A program made the position numbers and the translations under genes. This document shows positions 16,757-26,441 of a stretch of DNA of 64,000 nt, one piece after another (the stretch's first letter is position 1; the number at the start of each line of letters is the position of its first letter). Source of the stretch: Obscuribacter phosphatis_A (lineage in GTDB: Bacteria; Cyanobacteriota; Vampirovibrionia; Obscuribacterales; Obscuribacteraceae). Under the pieces are notes generated by a model. The model did not search any database and was not told the DNA's origin. It saw only the letters and a program-made list of their open reading frames with translations. The stretch spans positions 73,050-137,049 of the forward strand of contig JAFLCK010000011.1 of NCBI GenBank assembly GCA_017303615.1, given 5' to 3'.

Positions 16757-19597
16757 TCAGCCGGTATTCTGCAAACCTTCGGCAACGCCGTTTATTGTCA
16801 TCAGTACAGTCTCGAGCAAGCTGCGTTTTTGGTCTGATTGATAAGCTTCACCACCGGCAGTGCCAAAGCGCAATTCTTTGATCAGCCTCACCTGCAAATA
16901 GCTGAGCGGATCTACATATGGATTGCGCAGATTGATGGAATGAGCCAAATAAGGCACCCCGGCGAGCAATCTATCGGTCTGCGATATCGCTAGAACAGCC
17001 TTCTTGCAAGCCTCAAACTCATCTTTGATGCGGCTGAAAAATATATTTCTTTGCGCTTCCTCAACGAGATTCTCGGCATAGTAAGCGGCTATATCTAGAT
17101 CGGCCACAGCCAGTGCAGTCTCTACCTTGCCCACCAAGCCCCTAAAGAAAGGCCAGTCTCTATACATGCGTCGACACATATCCAGACCTTCTTCTTCCTT
17201 AAAGATTTCCAGACAGGCAGCACCAAAGCCGTACCAAGCCGGCAGCATATAACGACTCTGCGTCCAAGCGAAGACCCAAGGAATGGCTCTCAAGTCTTCA
17301 ATCGTCGAACTACCGGCGGTGCGGCGCGTGGGGCGCGAACCCAACTTGAGCTCGGCTATTTCACCAATAGGAGTAGTAGCAGAGAAGAATGCCACAAAGC
17401 CATCACTCTCATAAACAAGACTGCGAAAAGACTTGAAAGCCAGCTGTGAAATTCTTTCCATCAAAGCATAATAACTTTCCAGATGCTGGTGCTGATCGCC
17501 ATCTTCAAGGCTAGCCTCAATAACCGCTGCCGCCAAGCGATCAAAATTGCGCACAGCAATGCCGTGCATAGCATATTTAGAAGAGATTACTTCGCCTTGC
17601 TCGGTTATTTTGATGCGACCATCGACTGTGCCGGAAGGCTGAGCCAAAATTGCTTTGTGGGTAGGACCGCCGCCGCGGCCAATCGTACCGCCTCGGCCGT
17701 GGAAGAGTCTCAACTTGATGCCATAACTTTGCGCTGACTCTACCAAGGCTCTCTGTGCTTTATAAAGTTCCCAATTGGCGGTGGTAAAGCCGCCGTTCTT
17801 GCCGCTGTCGGAATAACCAATCATAATCTCTTGCAAATCGCCACGCCGCCGCAGATAGTCGCGGTAAAAGGGCAATTGCAGGAGACGCTCAAATAACCGC
17901 GGCGCGCCACGCAAGTCTTCTATGGTCTCAAAAAGCGGCACCACAGATAGGGCGCTGTCTCCATCAAACAAGTCAAACTCGCGGGCAAAGAGCAATATTG
18001 TCAAAAGATCCGAAGGTCTTTCAGTCATTGAAACAATATAGGTGTCGATACTTTCGCTGCCATAGAGCTTTCGCAAATCTCTAACTGTGGCAAAAACCTC
18101 GATCGTTTCTTGGGTCTCTGCAGTAAAGCGCAGACGCTCAGAAAGTAATGGTCGCTTGACCGAAAACTCCTTCTCAAGGAACTGCACCCTTTCTTCTTCA
18201 GTCAGAGCTTCGAAGTCGCCTTGTAAATCTACTACTTTTAGCACCTCGGCAAGGGCTAGACGATGCCGTTTGCTATGCTGCCTTATATCTAATTTGGCAA
18301 GATGAAAACCAAATATATCGAGAGCATAAAGTAAGCGTCTCAGACCACCACAGCTCGCCTGGCAACCCGCCTCCTCTAGGGCGCAGTAAATTAGTTCTAT
18401 ATCTTTTCTAAATTGAGCGGTGCTCTCATAACCTTGCTGACACCCAGAGACATCTGAGACTTTAGAGTCTTTCAGGTCTTTTAGTCTGGCTTGTATAAAG
18501 AGCAACTTGAGCCTGAAGGGCTCAAGTTTGTATCTCTCAAAATAGCGAGCCTGCACCGCTCCATACTCTTCACCATCTAAAGCGAGACTTTCAAGCAGCC
18601 CGCGCAGTGCCGGTCCGTCTTGCAACCATTTGGTGGAATGGCTGAGGGCATTAAACAAGAATTCCAGTTCTTTTAGATAACGCCCAATAATAACCTGCCT
18701 CTGATAAGCAAGGGTTCTGCGAGTGACATCAGGCGTGACAAAAGGGTTGCCGTCGCGGTCGCCACCGATCCAAGAGCCAAAAGTAATAAAAGAAGCAGGA
18801 TGATCAGACCGGTCACCACCGCTAAGGTCAGCCAGCTTAAGCATCAATGACTCGTGCACATCGAGCACAGCGTCAAAGACCACATTGTCGAAATGATAAA
18901 TGCCATAGCGTACTTCATCCATCACTTCGGGCTTGAAGTGCATTACATGCTCGGTGAGCCAAAGTGACTCAACCACGGCCTTGAGCCCCTGGTTAAGCTC
19001 CCTTCTTTCTCCGGCAGAAAGAGGCGGATGGTCTTGCTTATACAAGAAAGAAGCTAGTTCAAGCTGCTTCAAGAGGACTGTCCGTCTGGTTATCTCGGTG
19101 GGATGGGCGGTGAAAACCACTTCAATGTTGAGCTTTTGCAAAAGAGCCGAGAGCTTTTCTCTGGGTTGGTTCTGCAAACGCTCAAACAACTCTTCCAGAC
19201 TTTCCGACTCGAATCTGCCCCGACCCTGCTCGGATGAACTTAGGCGATCTTCATCGGCTTGAGTACGACGTCTCAGGCGATGATTCTGCTCAGCGATATT
19301 AATAATGTCGAAATAGGTGAGAAAAGCCTTGATTACAGCAGCACTGTCTTTCAAAGAAAGACTTTCGATATGGTTGCGCAATTCTTCTTTCAAAGCGAGC
19401 ATTTCTTCGCTCTCGGCTTGTCCCGACAATCTAAGCCGATGTATCTTTTTAAAGAGGGCGCGCAGAGTCTCCACCGCCTCATAGACAGACTCTCCCTCAA
19501 AGCGCTTGATGGTCTCGCCCAAGATAACACCAAGGCGACGCACATCATCACGCAGAGGGCGAAGCCTCTGCATCAAATCACTTTCAACCACCGCCAT
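16757..19597 (-). CDS. ppc: Phosphoenolpyruvate carboxylase
   Basis: 946 aa, full length. It carboxylates PEP to oxaloacetate, replenishing the TCA cycle. Catalytic signatures are VFTAHPTEITRRT (around residue 160) and FHGRGGTIGRGGGPTHKAI (around 635-655); the canonical C-terminus ending in QNTG is intact. GAGGACAAGCAC precedes ATG 19597. Its first 14 nt overlap the end of the upstream secreted GH15-like gene, so synthesis of this cytoplasmic enzyme may be coupled to that of an exported one, an unusual arrangement. Confidence 0.98.
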   Translation of the reverse strand: MAVVESDLMQRLRPLRDDVRRLGVILGETIKRFEGESVYEAVETLRALFKKIHRLRLSGQAESEEMLALKEELRNHIESLSLKDSAAVIKAFLTYFDIINIAEQNHRLRRRTQADEDRLSSSEQGRGRFESESLEELFERLQNQPREKLSALLQKLNIEVVFTAHPTEITRRTVLLKQLELASFLYKQDHPPLSAGERRELNQGLKAVVESLWLTEHVMHFKPEVMDEVRYGIYHFDNVVFDAVLDVHESLMLKLADLSGGDRSDHPASFITFGSWIGGDRDGNPFVTPDVTRRTLAYQRQVIIGRYLKELEFLFNALSHSTKWLQDGPALRGLLESLALDGEEYGAVQARYFERYKLEPFRLKLLFIQARLKDLKDSKVSDVSGCQQGYESTAQFRKDIELIYCALEEAGCQASCGGLRRLLYALDIFGFHLAKLDIRQHSKRHRLALAEVLKVVDLQGDFEALTEEERVQFLEKEFSVKRPLLSERLRFTAETQETIEVFATVRDLRKLYGSESIDTYIVSMTERPSDLLTILLFAREFDLFDGDSALSVVPLFETIEDLRGAPRLFERLLQLPFYRDYLRRRGDLQEIMIGYSDSGKNGGFTTANWELYKAQRALVESAQSYGIKLRLFHGRGGTIGRGGGPTHKAILAQPSGTVDGRIKITEQGEVISSKYAMHGIAVRNFDRLAAAVIEASLEDGDQHQHLESYYALMERISQLAFKSFRSLVYESDGFVAFFSATTPIGEIAELKLGSRPTRRTAGSSTIEDLRAIPWVFAWTQSRYMLPAWYGFGAACLEIFKEEEGLDMCRRMYRDWPFFRGLVGKVETALAVADLDIAAYYAENLVEEAQRNIFFSRIKDEFEACKKAVLAISQTDRLLAGVPYLAHSINLRNPYVDPLSYLQVRLIKELRFGTAGGEAYQSDQKRSLLETVLMTINGVAEGLQNTG

Positions 19598-21119
19598 GTG
19601 CTTGCTTGTCCTCTTTATTTTTTGCTTTATCTTTGCTTAGACTGAGGCTCTGCTTCAAAGAGTCGATTGACAAAAGCAAGGCTGATTGTCCCCAAGCAAG
19701 AGGCTTATTGGCATCAGCCACCCACTTGCCGCTCTGCTTGTCGACTATATAAGCCTCAGGCAAAAGAAAATCACTGTCGATATGGGCAATACCTCGATTG
19801 AAGTGAAAGACCTGCCTATCGAAATAGGCTTTATCACCGGTACGACGATAGAGATCACCATAGACGCAAGCCAATAAGGGTGAGACATGACACCACTGTG
19901 CTTCTTTCCCTTTTATGTCTTTGCGATCTTCTCGACCATCCCAAATATCGCCAGGGTAGCGGGCAAAGCCATTGGCTCCCATCAAATTAGATTCAAGACG
20001 CGAGGCCAGTGCCGCCACTTCTGCTGCAGTAAAAATGCGCAGATGCTTCATCTCTTTGTCTTGCTTGACTGCAGACGAGACTTTCTCGTCTCTAAGTCCA
20101 ATGAGATAGGGACGGGGACAGAGAGTCTGCACAAACAAGGCATTGACCAAGGCACTGTCATACTTGCGATTCTTGCTGGTATCGGACCTGGTATCAGACT
20201 GATCGCATACGGCATATTCATCGGGCAAGATCTGATAGAGAGACTGCGAAACCTTGCCAATAAGCTCGCGCAATAGAGCTTCGTCTACCACAAAAGAACG
20301 TCCATCGATCTTATATTTGATTGCGCCAAACCTGGTGACATATTCATAGCTCTCGCGCAAATATAAAAGAACAAGAGCAAGCGAAGAAGCATGCACGGCT
20401 CTTTTGTCTTCCCAGGCGCCTGTATCGAGATCGTTTTCGACACCGATGGCTTTAAAATAATGCGGCAAGAGTACTGCATAAGACAATTCGAAAGCATCTC
20501 TTAGTTTACGCTTGTTCTCGTTTGCATCATAGAACAAATCAAAACCAATCAGAGACAAGGCGTCATTCTGGGCATGCCCCCAAGGTTCACGCAATTCTTC
20601 CAGGCTGACTGGATTGTAGCGGATATGGGGACGGTTCATCTGGCTATCGCCCGGGCTTACTTTCTTGTCGATATAGTCGAGGAAGCGCTTACGATAAATA
20701 AAATGATGCTTGAGCGAAGATTGCAAACCCTGGTTAAAACAGTCTTGTGATTGCAAACGTTCGGCTAGACATTGAATGGCATTATCGCGGTCCCATTGCA
20801 TAATCAAAAGCCCGCCCACAGCCGACTCATAAGTGCTTTCTTTACCAGGCAAAACAGTAACAGCCGATCCGCCACCGCTCTGAAAACGCTTCAAAGTGAG
20901 AGTGCCTTCCTGTTTCAGGGTCTTTTCTAGTTTCTCGATTTTCTCTAGGGTTGAAAAACCCGAGGCACCGCCTGAGAGCTTCTCTAAATGAGGGTTATGA
21001 TAGCTGACCTGGGCAAAACTAGAAGAAGAAGAAGAAGAAGAAGAAGCAGCAGCAGCAGCAGAAAAAATAGTGATAAAAGAGAGACCGAGCAATAAACTTG
21101 TCTTGAGACGGTTATTCAT
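19584..21119 (-). CDS. Secreted GH15-like (glucoamylase-fold) protein
   Basis: 511 aa. The signal peptide runs straight into an Ala5-Ser9 tract encoded by a trinucleotide repeat. The body shows GH15/(alpha/alpha)6-barrel signatures: MQWDRDNAIQC, REPWGHAQNDALSLIGFDLF, GANGFARYPGDIWDGR and ANKPLAWGQSALLL. Family members hydrolyse alpha-glucosidic bonds or bind glucans; two glycogen enzymes are encoded about 5 kb away, but this one should act outside the cytoplasm. The ATG directly follows the stop of the metalloprotease gene (TAAATG) and has AAGG 7 nt upstream, so translation is coupled. The substrate is not readable. Confidence 0.75.
   Translation of the reverse strand: MNNRLKTSLLLGLSFITIFSAAAAASSSSSSSSSFAQVSYHNPHLEKLSGGASGFSTLEKIEKLEKTLKQEGTLTLKRFQSGGGSAVTVLPGKESTYESAVGGLLIMQWDRDNAIQCLAERLQSQDCFNQGLQSSLKHHFIYRKRFLDYIDKKVSPGDSQMNRPHIRYNPVSLEELREPWGHAQNDALSLIGFDLFYDANENKRKLRDAFELSYAVLLPHYFKAIGVENDLDTGAWEDKRAVHASSLALVLLYLRESYEYVTRFGAIKYKIDGRSFVVDEALLRELIGKVSQSLYQILPDEYAVCDQSDTRSDTSKNRKYDSALVNALFVQTLCPRPYLIGLRDEKVSSAVKQDKEMKHLRIFTAAEVAALASRLESNLMGANGFARYPGDIWDGREDRKDIKGKEAQWCHVSPLLACVYGDLYRRTGDKAYFDRQVFHFNRGIAHIDSDFLLPEAYIVDKQSGKWVADANKPLAWGQSALLLSIDSLKQSLSLSKDKAKNKEDKQAHGGG
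21021..21059. repeat. Trinucleotide microsatellite in signal-peptide region
   Basis: On the minus strand five GCT triplets followed by eight TCT triplets (plus strand: eight AGA, 21021-21044, then five AGC, 21045-21059). They encode Ala5 and eight Ser at the predicted signal-peptidase region of the GH15-like protein. Slippage would change length without breaking frame. Confidence 0.9.
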
Positions 21120-22220
21120 TTACTTACCTTGTCCTTTCTCTATAAATACTTTGGCATCAGCCGCCCTGCCGGTCATCATCAGAAGGCTGCCGTAAGCTGT
21201 ACAAGCCTGCCTGCAAAAGGGCTTGTTATCAGGGTGCTTGCTGAGCACATCGATGCCGTTTTTGAAGAAAGTTTCAGCCACATTAACATTGCGAGCCATC
21301 AAATTAATTGAACCGAGATTGACATAAAGTCCTCCCAAATTCCTCGCTATAACGGCGCTAGTAGGATCAGCCTGATGAGCCTCTTGGTATTTCTTCAAAG
21401 CCAGGTCAAAGTTACCGGCTTTATAAGCGGCACTGCCTTCATTACTGATGATCATGGCCCGCCCGGCGGCCGACCGTTCCATACCTTCCACTTTTACTAG
21501 CGGCGACGGTTTATCCGACTGACTATAGATTGCTTTGAGGGTATCGATATCTCTGGCCGAGAGCTTGACCTCTTTAGGATCGACATTGAGATCAGGCTGC
21601 ACACTAAAGTACATAACATCACTCTGGTCAGGACTATGACCGGCGATGCCTAGAGCATGACCGATCTCATGCAAAGCTACTTTTTTTACATAGCAGTCAC
21701 GGCGAGGCACAAGTATGGTGATCTTGGCTTTCATAATACCGTCACTGTCCATAACAAGTTCTGTCACTCCGCCTTCCTGGGCAAAATGCATCTCTTTCTC
21801 GTTATCGGTGAAGCGACAGGTAATTGTTGCTTCTTCAGCCTTATCGGTATAGACAAAGCTTAGAGAAGGCAAGAAAGCACTAGCAGCAAAACTATCTTGA
21901 AAGTGAGCAAAGGCGTCTTTGAGCATGACCTGATAGCTGTCTTTAGAATTGACACCCTTAGGCATCGGCGCCAGATAGACCTTGATGGGCAGACGAGAAG
22001 CAGGAATGCGCACAGTGCCGGATAGCGATGACAGGTAAGTTTTGCTATCGGACTCCGATTTCTTATCTGGCTCTGATTTGCTATTAGTTTCTGCTTCGCG
22101 ATTTTTTTCTAAATCTGCTGAAGCAGCAGGCTCACAGCCAAAAGAAATGACTCCCAAACAGGTAAAAGCACAGAGCCAAGAGAGCCAAGAGATAGAAAGA
22201 TTGCGGGCAGGGCTAAGCAA
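21120..22220 (-). CDS. Exported matrixin-like zinc metalloprotease with TPR domain
   Basis: 366 aa. The TTG start at 22220 is well supported by AAGGAG 7 nt upstream. Signal/anchor segment at about 8-30 followed by a Cys (GCEP), not a textbook lipobox; then a Lys/Glu/Ser linker. The zincin motif HEIGHALGIAGH has ligands H184, H188 and H194 with catalytic E185 and a Met-turn VMY (M203), as in matrixin/astacin-type proteases. C-terminal TPRs cover about 255-360. Such a protease-TPR fusion may cleave and hold exported partners. It lies 4 nt after an ABC-F gene and abuts the GH15-like gene. Confidence 0.8.
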   Translation of the reverse strand: MLSPARNLSISWLSWLCAFTCLGVISFGCEPAASADLEKNREAETNSKSEPDKKSESDSKTYLSSLSGTVRIPASRLPIKVYLAPMPKGVNSKDSYQVMLKDAFAHFQDSFAASAFLPSLSFVYTDKAEEATITCRFTDNEKEMHFAQEGGVTELVMDSDGIMKAKITILVPRRDCYVKKVALHEIGHALGIAGHSPDQSDVMYFSVQPDLNVDPKEVKLSARDIDTLKAIYSQSDKPSPLVKVEGMERSAAGRAMIISNEGSAAYKAGNFDLALKKYQEAHQADPTSAVIARNLGGLYVNLGSINLMARNVNVAETFFKNGIDVLSKHPDNKPFCRQACTAYGSLLMMTGRAADAKVFIEKGQGK

Positions 22221-22224
22221 TATC

Positions 22225-23946
22225 TTACTCCTTAGGCTTTTGTTTCTCTTGACGTGCCTTATCTTTGGCGATACGTTGCGCCTTTTTCTCGGAAGCTTTG
22301 CGTTGGCGCTCCTCTTCTTCCTTGAGCGCTGCCATCTGCAAGCGCTCCTTTTCTTTCACCTCTAAGTAATACTCGTAACCGCCGTGATAGAGAACCAACT
22401 GACCATCTCTAATCTCGACGACTTTATTGGCCACCTGCGAAATAAAATACCGGTCGTGAGACACCACAACCACAGTGCCGTCAAACTTTTTGAGGGCGGC
22501 TTCCAGTGTTTCTTTAGCCGGTATATCGAGGTGGTTTGTCGGCTCATCGAGAATGAGAAAATTGTTGGCACTCAAAAGCATTTTTGCCAGAGCCAAACGA
22601 GCCTTCTCGCCGCCACTCAAGGCGCCGACATTTTTAAATACAGCATCGCCTGAAAACAAGAAGCGCCCGAGTAAGCCTCTCACTTCATCGGTCTTCCAGC
22701 CTGGCACTTCATCATATATGGTGTCAAGAACTGTCTTGTTTAGGTCTAGAGCTTCCGCCTGATTTTGCTCAAAGTAAGCCATTTTGACATTGTGTTCGCC
22801 TAATTTGATCAAGCCGTCCATCGGCGGTTCGCTGCCGGTCAAAAGCTTTAACAGAGTCGACTTGCCCGAACCATTTGGCCCCAAAATAGCAATACGATCA
22901 CCGCGACCTATATGCAGTGAAGCGTCTAAGAAAATCACTTTATCATCATAGGCATGGGTCAAGCCTTTGACCACAGCCACTTCTACACCGCTGCGCACAG
23001 CCTCGGGGAAGCGAAATTCCAGGGTACGCTCTTCGCCCTCGGGGGCTTCGATAAGTTCAATTTTGTCCAGTTGTTTTTCTCGGCTCTTAGCCTGGGTTGA
23101 GCGAGTCGCCGATGCCCGGAAACGATCCACAAAAGCCTGCTGCTTCTCCATCTCTCGACTTTGTCTTTCAAAAGCAGCTTGCTGGGCTTCGCGATTGGCG
23201 GCGCGAGCCTCGATATACTGGCTGTAATTGCCTAAATACTGAGTGGCTACGCCCTTTTCCATTTCAATAATTGTGGTGCAGAGCCTATCTAAGAAATGTC
23301 TATCGTGGCTGACCATCACCAAGGGTAGATCTCTTTCCAGCAAAAACTTCTCAAGCCATTCAATAGTTTCTAAATCTATATGGTTTGTGGGTTCGTCAAG
23401 CAAAAGCAGATCGGGTTCGGTGAGCAAGACTTTGCCGAAATTGATGCGCATCTGCCAGCCGCCGCTAAACTCTCGCACCTTGCTTTGCACATTGGGATCA
23501 AAACCCATCGTTACAAGCATCTTCTCAATCTTGCCGTCGATTAGATAACCGCCCTTTGTTTCATACAGACGGTGCAAATCATCCATGCGATGAATTAGTT
23601 TGTTCAGTTCAGAGCCTTGCGCAGTCTCCATGCGCTTGTGCACATCATCGAGTTCAAGCTGAATCTCATTCAAATCAACAAAGGCGCGGTGGAACTCTTC
23701 TTGCACTGTATTATCAGGCAAGAGATCAAACTCTTGACAAAGATAGCCAATCTTCAGCCCTTGGTTTCGCACCACCTGACCCGAGGTCGGATCTTCCTTA
23801 CCGCAAATAATCTTGAATTGGGTAGTTTTGCCGCTGCCATTGGGGCCCACCAAGCCAACCCTCATGCCGGGCTTGACTTCCCAGGAGACGTCTTTGAGAA
23901 CCTCGCCGGTAGGATAGATTTTAGTTACGTTTTCAAGCCTGAGCAA
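22225..23946 (-). CDS. ABC-F ATPase
   Basis: 573 aa from TTG 23946. Two ABC ATPase domains: Walker A PNGSGKTT and PNGSGKST, signature FSGGWQMR and LSGGEKAR, Walker B LLLLDEPTNH and FLILDEPTNH, joined by a charged linker and ending in a Lys/Glu/Arg-rich tail. No membrane segments. ABC-F proteins act on the ribosome, in translation elongation or antibiotic protection; which subtype is unclear (closest in look to the YheS/ARE-like group). It forms a tight unit with the downstream metalloprotease gene (4 nt gap). Confidence 0.9.
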   Translation of the reverse strand: MLRLENVTKIYPTGEVLKDVSWEVKPGMRVGLVGPNGSGKTTQFKIICGKEDPTSGQVVRNQGLKIGYLCQEFDLLPDNTVQEEFHRAFVDLNEIQLELDDVHKRMETAQGSELNKLIHRMDDLHRLYETKGGYLIDGKIEKMLVTMGFDPNVQSKVREFSGGWQMRINFGKVLLTEPDLLLLDEPTNHIDLETIEWLEKFLLERDLPLVMVSHDRHFLDRLCTTIIEMEKGVATQYLGNYSQYIEARAANREAQQAAFERQSREMEKQQAFVDRFRASATRSTQAKSREKQLDKIELIEAPEGEERTLEFRFPEAVRSGVEVAVVKGLTHAYDDKVIFLDASLHIGRGDRIAILGPNGSGKSTLLKLLTGSEPPMDGLIKLGEHNVKMAYFEQNQAEALDLNKTVLDTIYDEVPGWKTDEVRGLLGRFLFSGDAVFKNVGALSGGEKARLALAKMLLSANNFLILDEPTNHLDIPAKETLEAALKKFDGTVVVVSHDRYFISQVANKVVEIRDGQLVLYHGGYEYYLEVKEKERLQMAALKEEEERQRKASEKKAQRIAKDKARQEKQKPKE

Positions 23947-24057
23947 AGTGATTCCATCTTTTGAAAGGGGCTGTAGTTAATAGCAAGCATGGCTGAGAAG
24001 CTCTAGATTTGCCGCAGGGCGAATTTTAGCAGCTCTTTAGAACGACAAAAAGGCGCA

Positions 24058-25905
24058 TCAGTTAAGCTCAGCGCGGTCGGACAAAAATGTGTAACGCTCA
24101 TAAAGAGCATCTATTTTTCCCTTGGCAGCTTCTGCTTCTTTCATCATTTCATTGAGCTTGACATGATTTACGGCAATCTCAGGGGCCGACATCTTCTCAT
24201 TAATCAAAGCCAAAACTGCCTCGGCTTCGGCAATACGCCCCTCCAGCCCAGCCAATTCTTTCTTCTCATTGTTGGAGAGAGGCTTGCCGCTTCGATCTCT
24301 TTCAGACTCCTTCTCTTTGGCTCCCTCGCTCTTTCTTGCAGCTAAAGCCGGTTCGACCTTTTCGCGATGCTCTTTTTCCCTTGCCGCCGCCAGATCTTGC
24401 CATTGCAAATAATCGGCGAAATACTCCGGCTTCTCACCACCCAAGACAAGCAGATGAGTAGAAATAGAATCGAGCATATAACGATCGTGGGTGACAAGCA
24501 CCACAGCGCCGGGAAAATCGGCAAGGCTCTCTTCCAAAACCTCGAGGGTGGGAATGTCTAGATCATTTGTCGGCTCGTCTAAGATAAGCAAGTCGGCGGG
24601 TTGCCGCATCAAATTGGCGATGAAGATTCGCGCCTGCTCGCCGCCCGAAAGATAGTTGAGGGTGAGAGGCAATTGCTCTGGCCTAAATAGAAAGCGCCTG
24701 GCCCAGCTAGCCACATGCATGCTGCGTCCGCGAAATTCCACCTGATCACCAAGGGGCGAAAGTGCCTCTTTCAAAGTCAAACTTTGGTCGAGCCCTTCTC
24801 GCAGTTGGTCGAACCAAACCACTTTGAGACTTTCTGCCCTTTTCACAGTGCCCTTATCTGGTTCCAAAACTCCGGCAATGATTTTCAGCAAGGTGCTCTT
24901 GCCACTGCCATTGGTACCAGCCAAGCCCAGTTTCATGCCCGGGCTCAAAATCAAATCTAGATCTTTAAATAAGACCTTTTCACCATAGCTCTTACTTAAG
25001 CCGCGCCCCAGAAAAAGTTCACGACTCTGCCTACCTGAGGCACTAAAATCGAGAGCTGCAGTTAGTTTCTGATTGTTGCGCAGCTTTACATCAGAGAGAT
25101 CGTCGACCAGTTTGCCGGCTTCTTTGATGCGATGCTGAGACTTGGTCTGCCTGGCCCGAGCACCACGAGCCAACCAAGCCAGTTCACGCCGCACTTTCGA
25201 TGCCAGGGCTTTCTCTTCATTGGCCTGGTAGCTCTGATATTGTTCTTTGCCTTCGACAAAATCGCTATAGCTGCCGCGCACCGAAAGATAGCCTTCCTTA
25301 TAGAAAGATGACAGCTCTACCACTCGGTTGGCAAGATTTTCTACAAAGGAGCGATCGTGACTGACTAAAATGAAAGGACAAGAGAGCCCTTTCAAAACTT
25401 CCTCGAGAAAGAGCACACCTTCAAGATCAAGGTGGTTTGTCGGCTCGTCAAGCAATAACAGATCAGGTTTGCGAGCCAGCTGCATAGCCAAAGACAAGCG
25501 CTTCATCTGTCCGCCTGACAAGCCCTGCGCCTTGGCTTGGGGGTCATTGAAGCCTAAACGAGAGAGAGTGGCCTCGCCGTAAGCCTTCCATTCAAACTGC
25601 TGATGCTCGAGGTCTTTGCTTTTGGCGAGCTCACCCATGACAATTTCAAGCAAATTCTGGCTTTCGTCAAAAGTCTGGTACTGCGGCAAGTAAGCCACTT
25701 CCAAGTCTCGCCTGGTTACCACCGAACCGTTATCTGGTTCGTACAGACCAGCCATTATCTTCAATAAGGTCGACTTGCCCGAACCGTTTGGACCAATAAG
25801 AGCCATACAATCGCCTTCTTCGATGGTCATATTGATATCGTCGAAGAGGACCCGCCCGCTAAAGGCTTTTCCAACCCCAGTCAGGGTGAGCAAAGGAGCA
25901 GCCAT
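24058..25905 (-). CDS. uup: Uup-type ABC-F ATPase
   Basis: 615 aa. Two ABC domains (PNGSGKST, LSGGQMKR; TNGSGKST, LSGGEQAR; both DEPTN). The linker motif RRELAWLARGARARQTKSQ is the hallmark of Uup, as is a C-terminal coiled coil (about 540-610, AGLEGRIAEAEAVL). Uup acts at branched DNA/ribosome interfaces in E. coli and limits transposon precise excision. The second Walker A has Thr in place of Pro, harmless. The start overlaps the thioesterase stop by one base (TAATG). Confidence 0.92.
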   Translation of the reverse strand: MAAPLLTLTGVGKAFSGRVLFDDINMTIEEGDCMALIGPNGSGKSTLLKIMAGLYEPDNGSVVTRRDLEVAYLPQYQTFDESQNLLEIVMGELAKSKDLEHQQFEWKAYGEATLSRLGFNDPQAKAQGLSGGQMKRLSLAMQLARKPDLLLLDEPTNHLDLEGVLFLEEVLKGLSCPFILVSHDRSFVENLANRVVELSSFYKEGYLSVRGSYSDFVEGKEQYQSYQANEEKALASKVRRELAWLARGARARQTKSQHRIKEAGKLVDDLSDVKLRNNQKLTAALDFSASGRQSRELFLGRGLSKSYGEKVLFKDLDLILSPGMKLGLAGTNGSGKSTLLKIIAGVLEPDKGTVKRAESLKVVWFDQLREGLDQSLTLKEALSPLGDQVEFRGRSMHVASWARRFLFRPEQLPLTLNYLSGGEQARIFIANLMRQPADLLILDEPTNDLDIPTLEVLEESLADFPGAVVLVTHDRYMLDSISTHLLVLGGEKPEYFADYLQWQDLAAAREKEHREKVEPALAARKSEGAKEKESERDRSGKPLSNNEKKELAGLEGRIAEAEAVLALINEKMSAPEIAVNHVKLNEMMKEAEAAKGKIDALYERYTFLSDRAELN

Positions 25906-26339
25906 TAGAGTGACTCCAGATGCTTGCGAAATTGAGGCTGCATTGGGCTTGGCTTTTTGCTTTGCTCGTCGATGACAACAATTACCGAGCGAGCTGACGA
26001 AAAGCAGGTTTCACCAATAAAGATTGCCTGACCAACCTCAAAAGATGATTTACCGAGCGAAAGAATCTTGGATGCCACTTCCACTGTGCCTGGAAAGTTG
26101 AGTTCTTGCAGATAATCTAGGGAGATAGCAGCAATGACAAAGGCAGTATCGCCACCGGCTAGACTCTCACCCTCGCCGGTAAAAAGGAAGTCTACCCGCC
26201 CTGATTCGTAAAGGGTGCAATAGACGGCATTGTTGACATGGCCCTGGCGATCTGTATCGCCATAACGTAGAGTGACCGGTGTAAAAAACCGATAAGCCCC
26301 TCTCTCAGTATCACAGGCGGTGGCGCGCTTGGCGTTCAT
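25905..26339 (-). CDS. Hot-dog fold acyl-CoA thioesterase (4HBT, YbgC/FadM type)
   Basis: 144 aa. The diagnostic RYGDTDRQGHVNNAVYCTLYESGR motif region carries the catalytic Asp (here D28 of YGDTD) and the hinge His. Family members hydrolyse acyl-CoAs. First gene of the tight uup pair and divergent from glgX with a 102-nt shared promoter region. The substrate chain length is not predictable. Confidence 0.88.
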   Translation of the reverse strand: MNAKRATACDTERGAYRFFTPVTLRYGDTDRQGHVNNAVYCTLYESGRVDFLFTGEGESLAGGDTAFVIAAISLDYLQELNFPGTVEVASKILSLGKSSFEVGQAIFIGETCFSSARSVIVVIDEQSKKPSPMQPQFRKHLESL

Positions 26340-26441
26340 TGAAATATCCGTTAAATAAAGTAAAATTATCTGCTACTTGGAGCGTGCCATAAAGGTCTGG
26401 AACCAAGACTGTAGCCTTTCGTTAAAATCTGCGAGGAAAAC

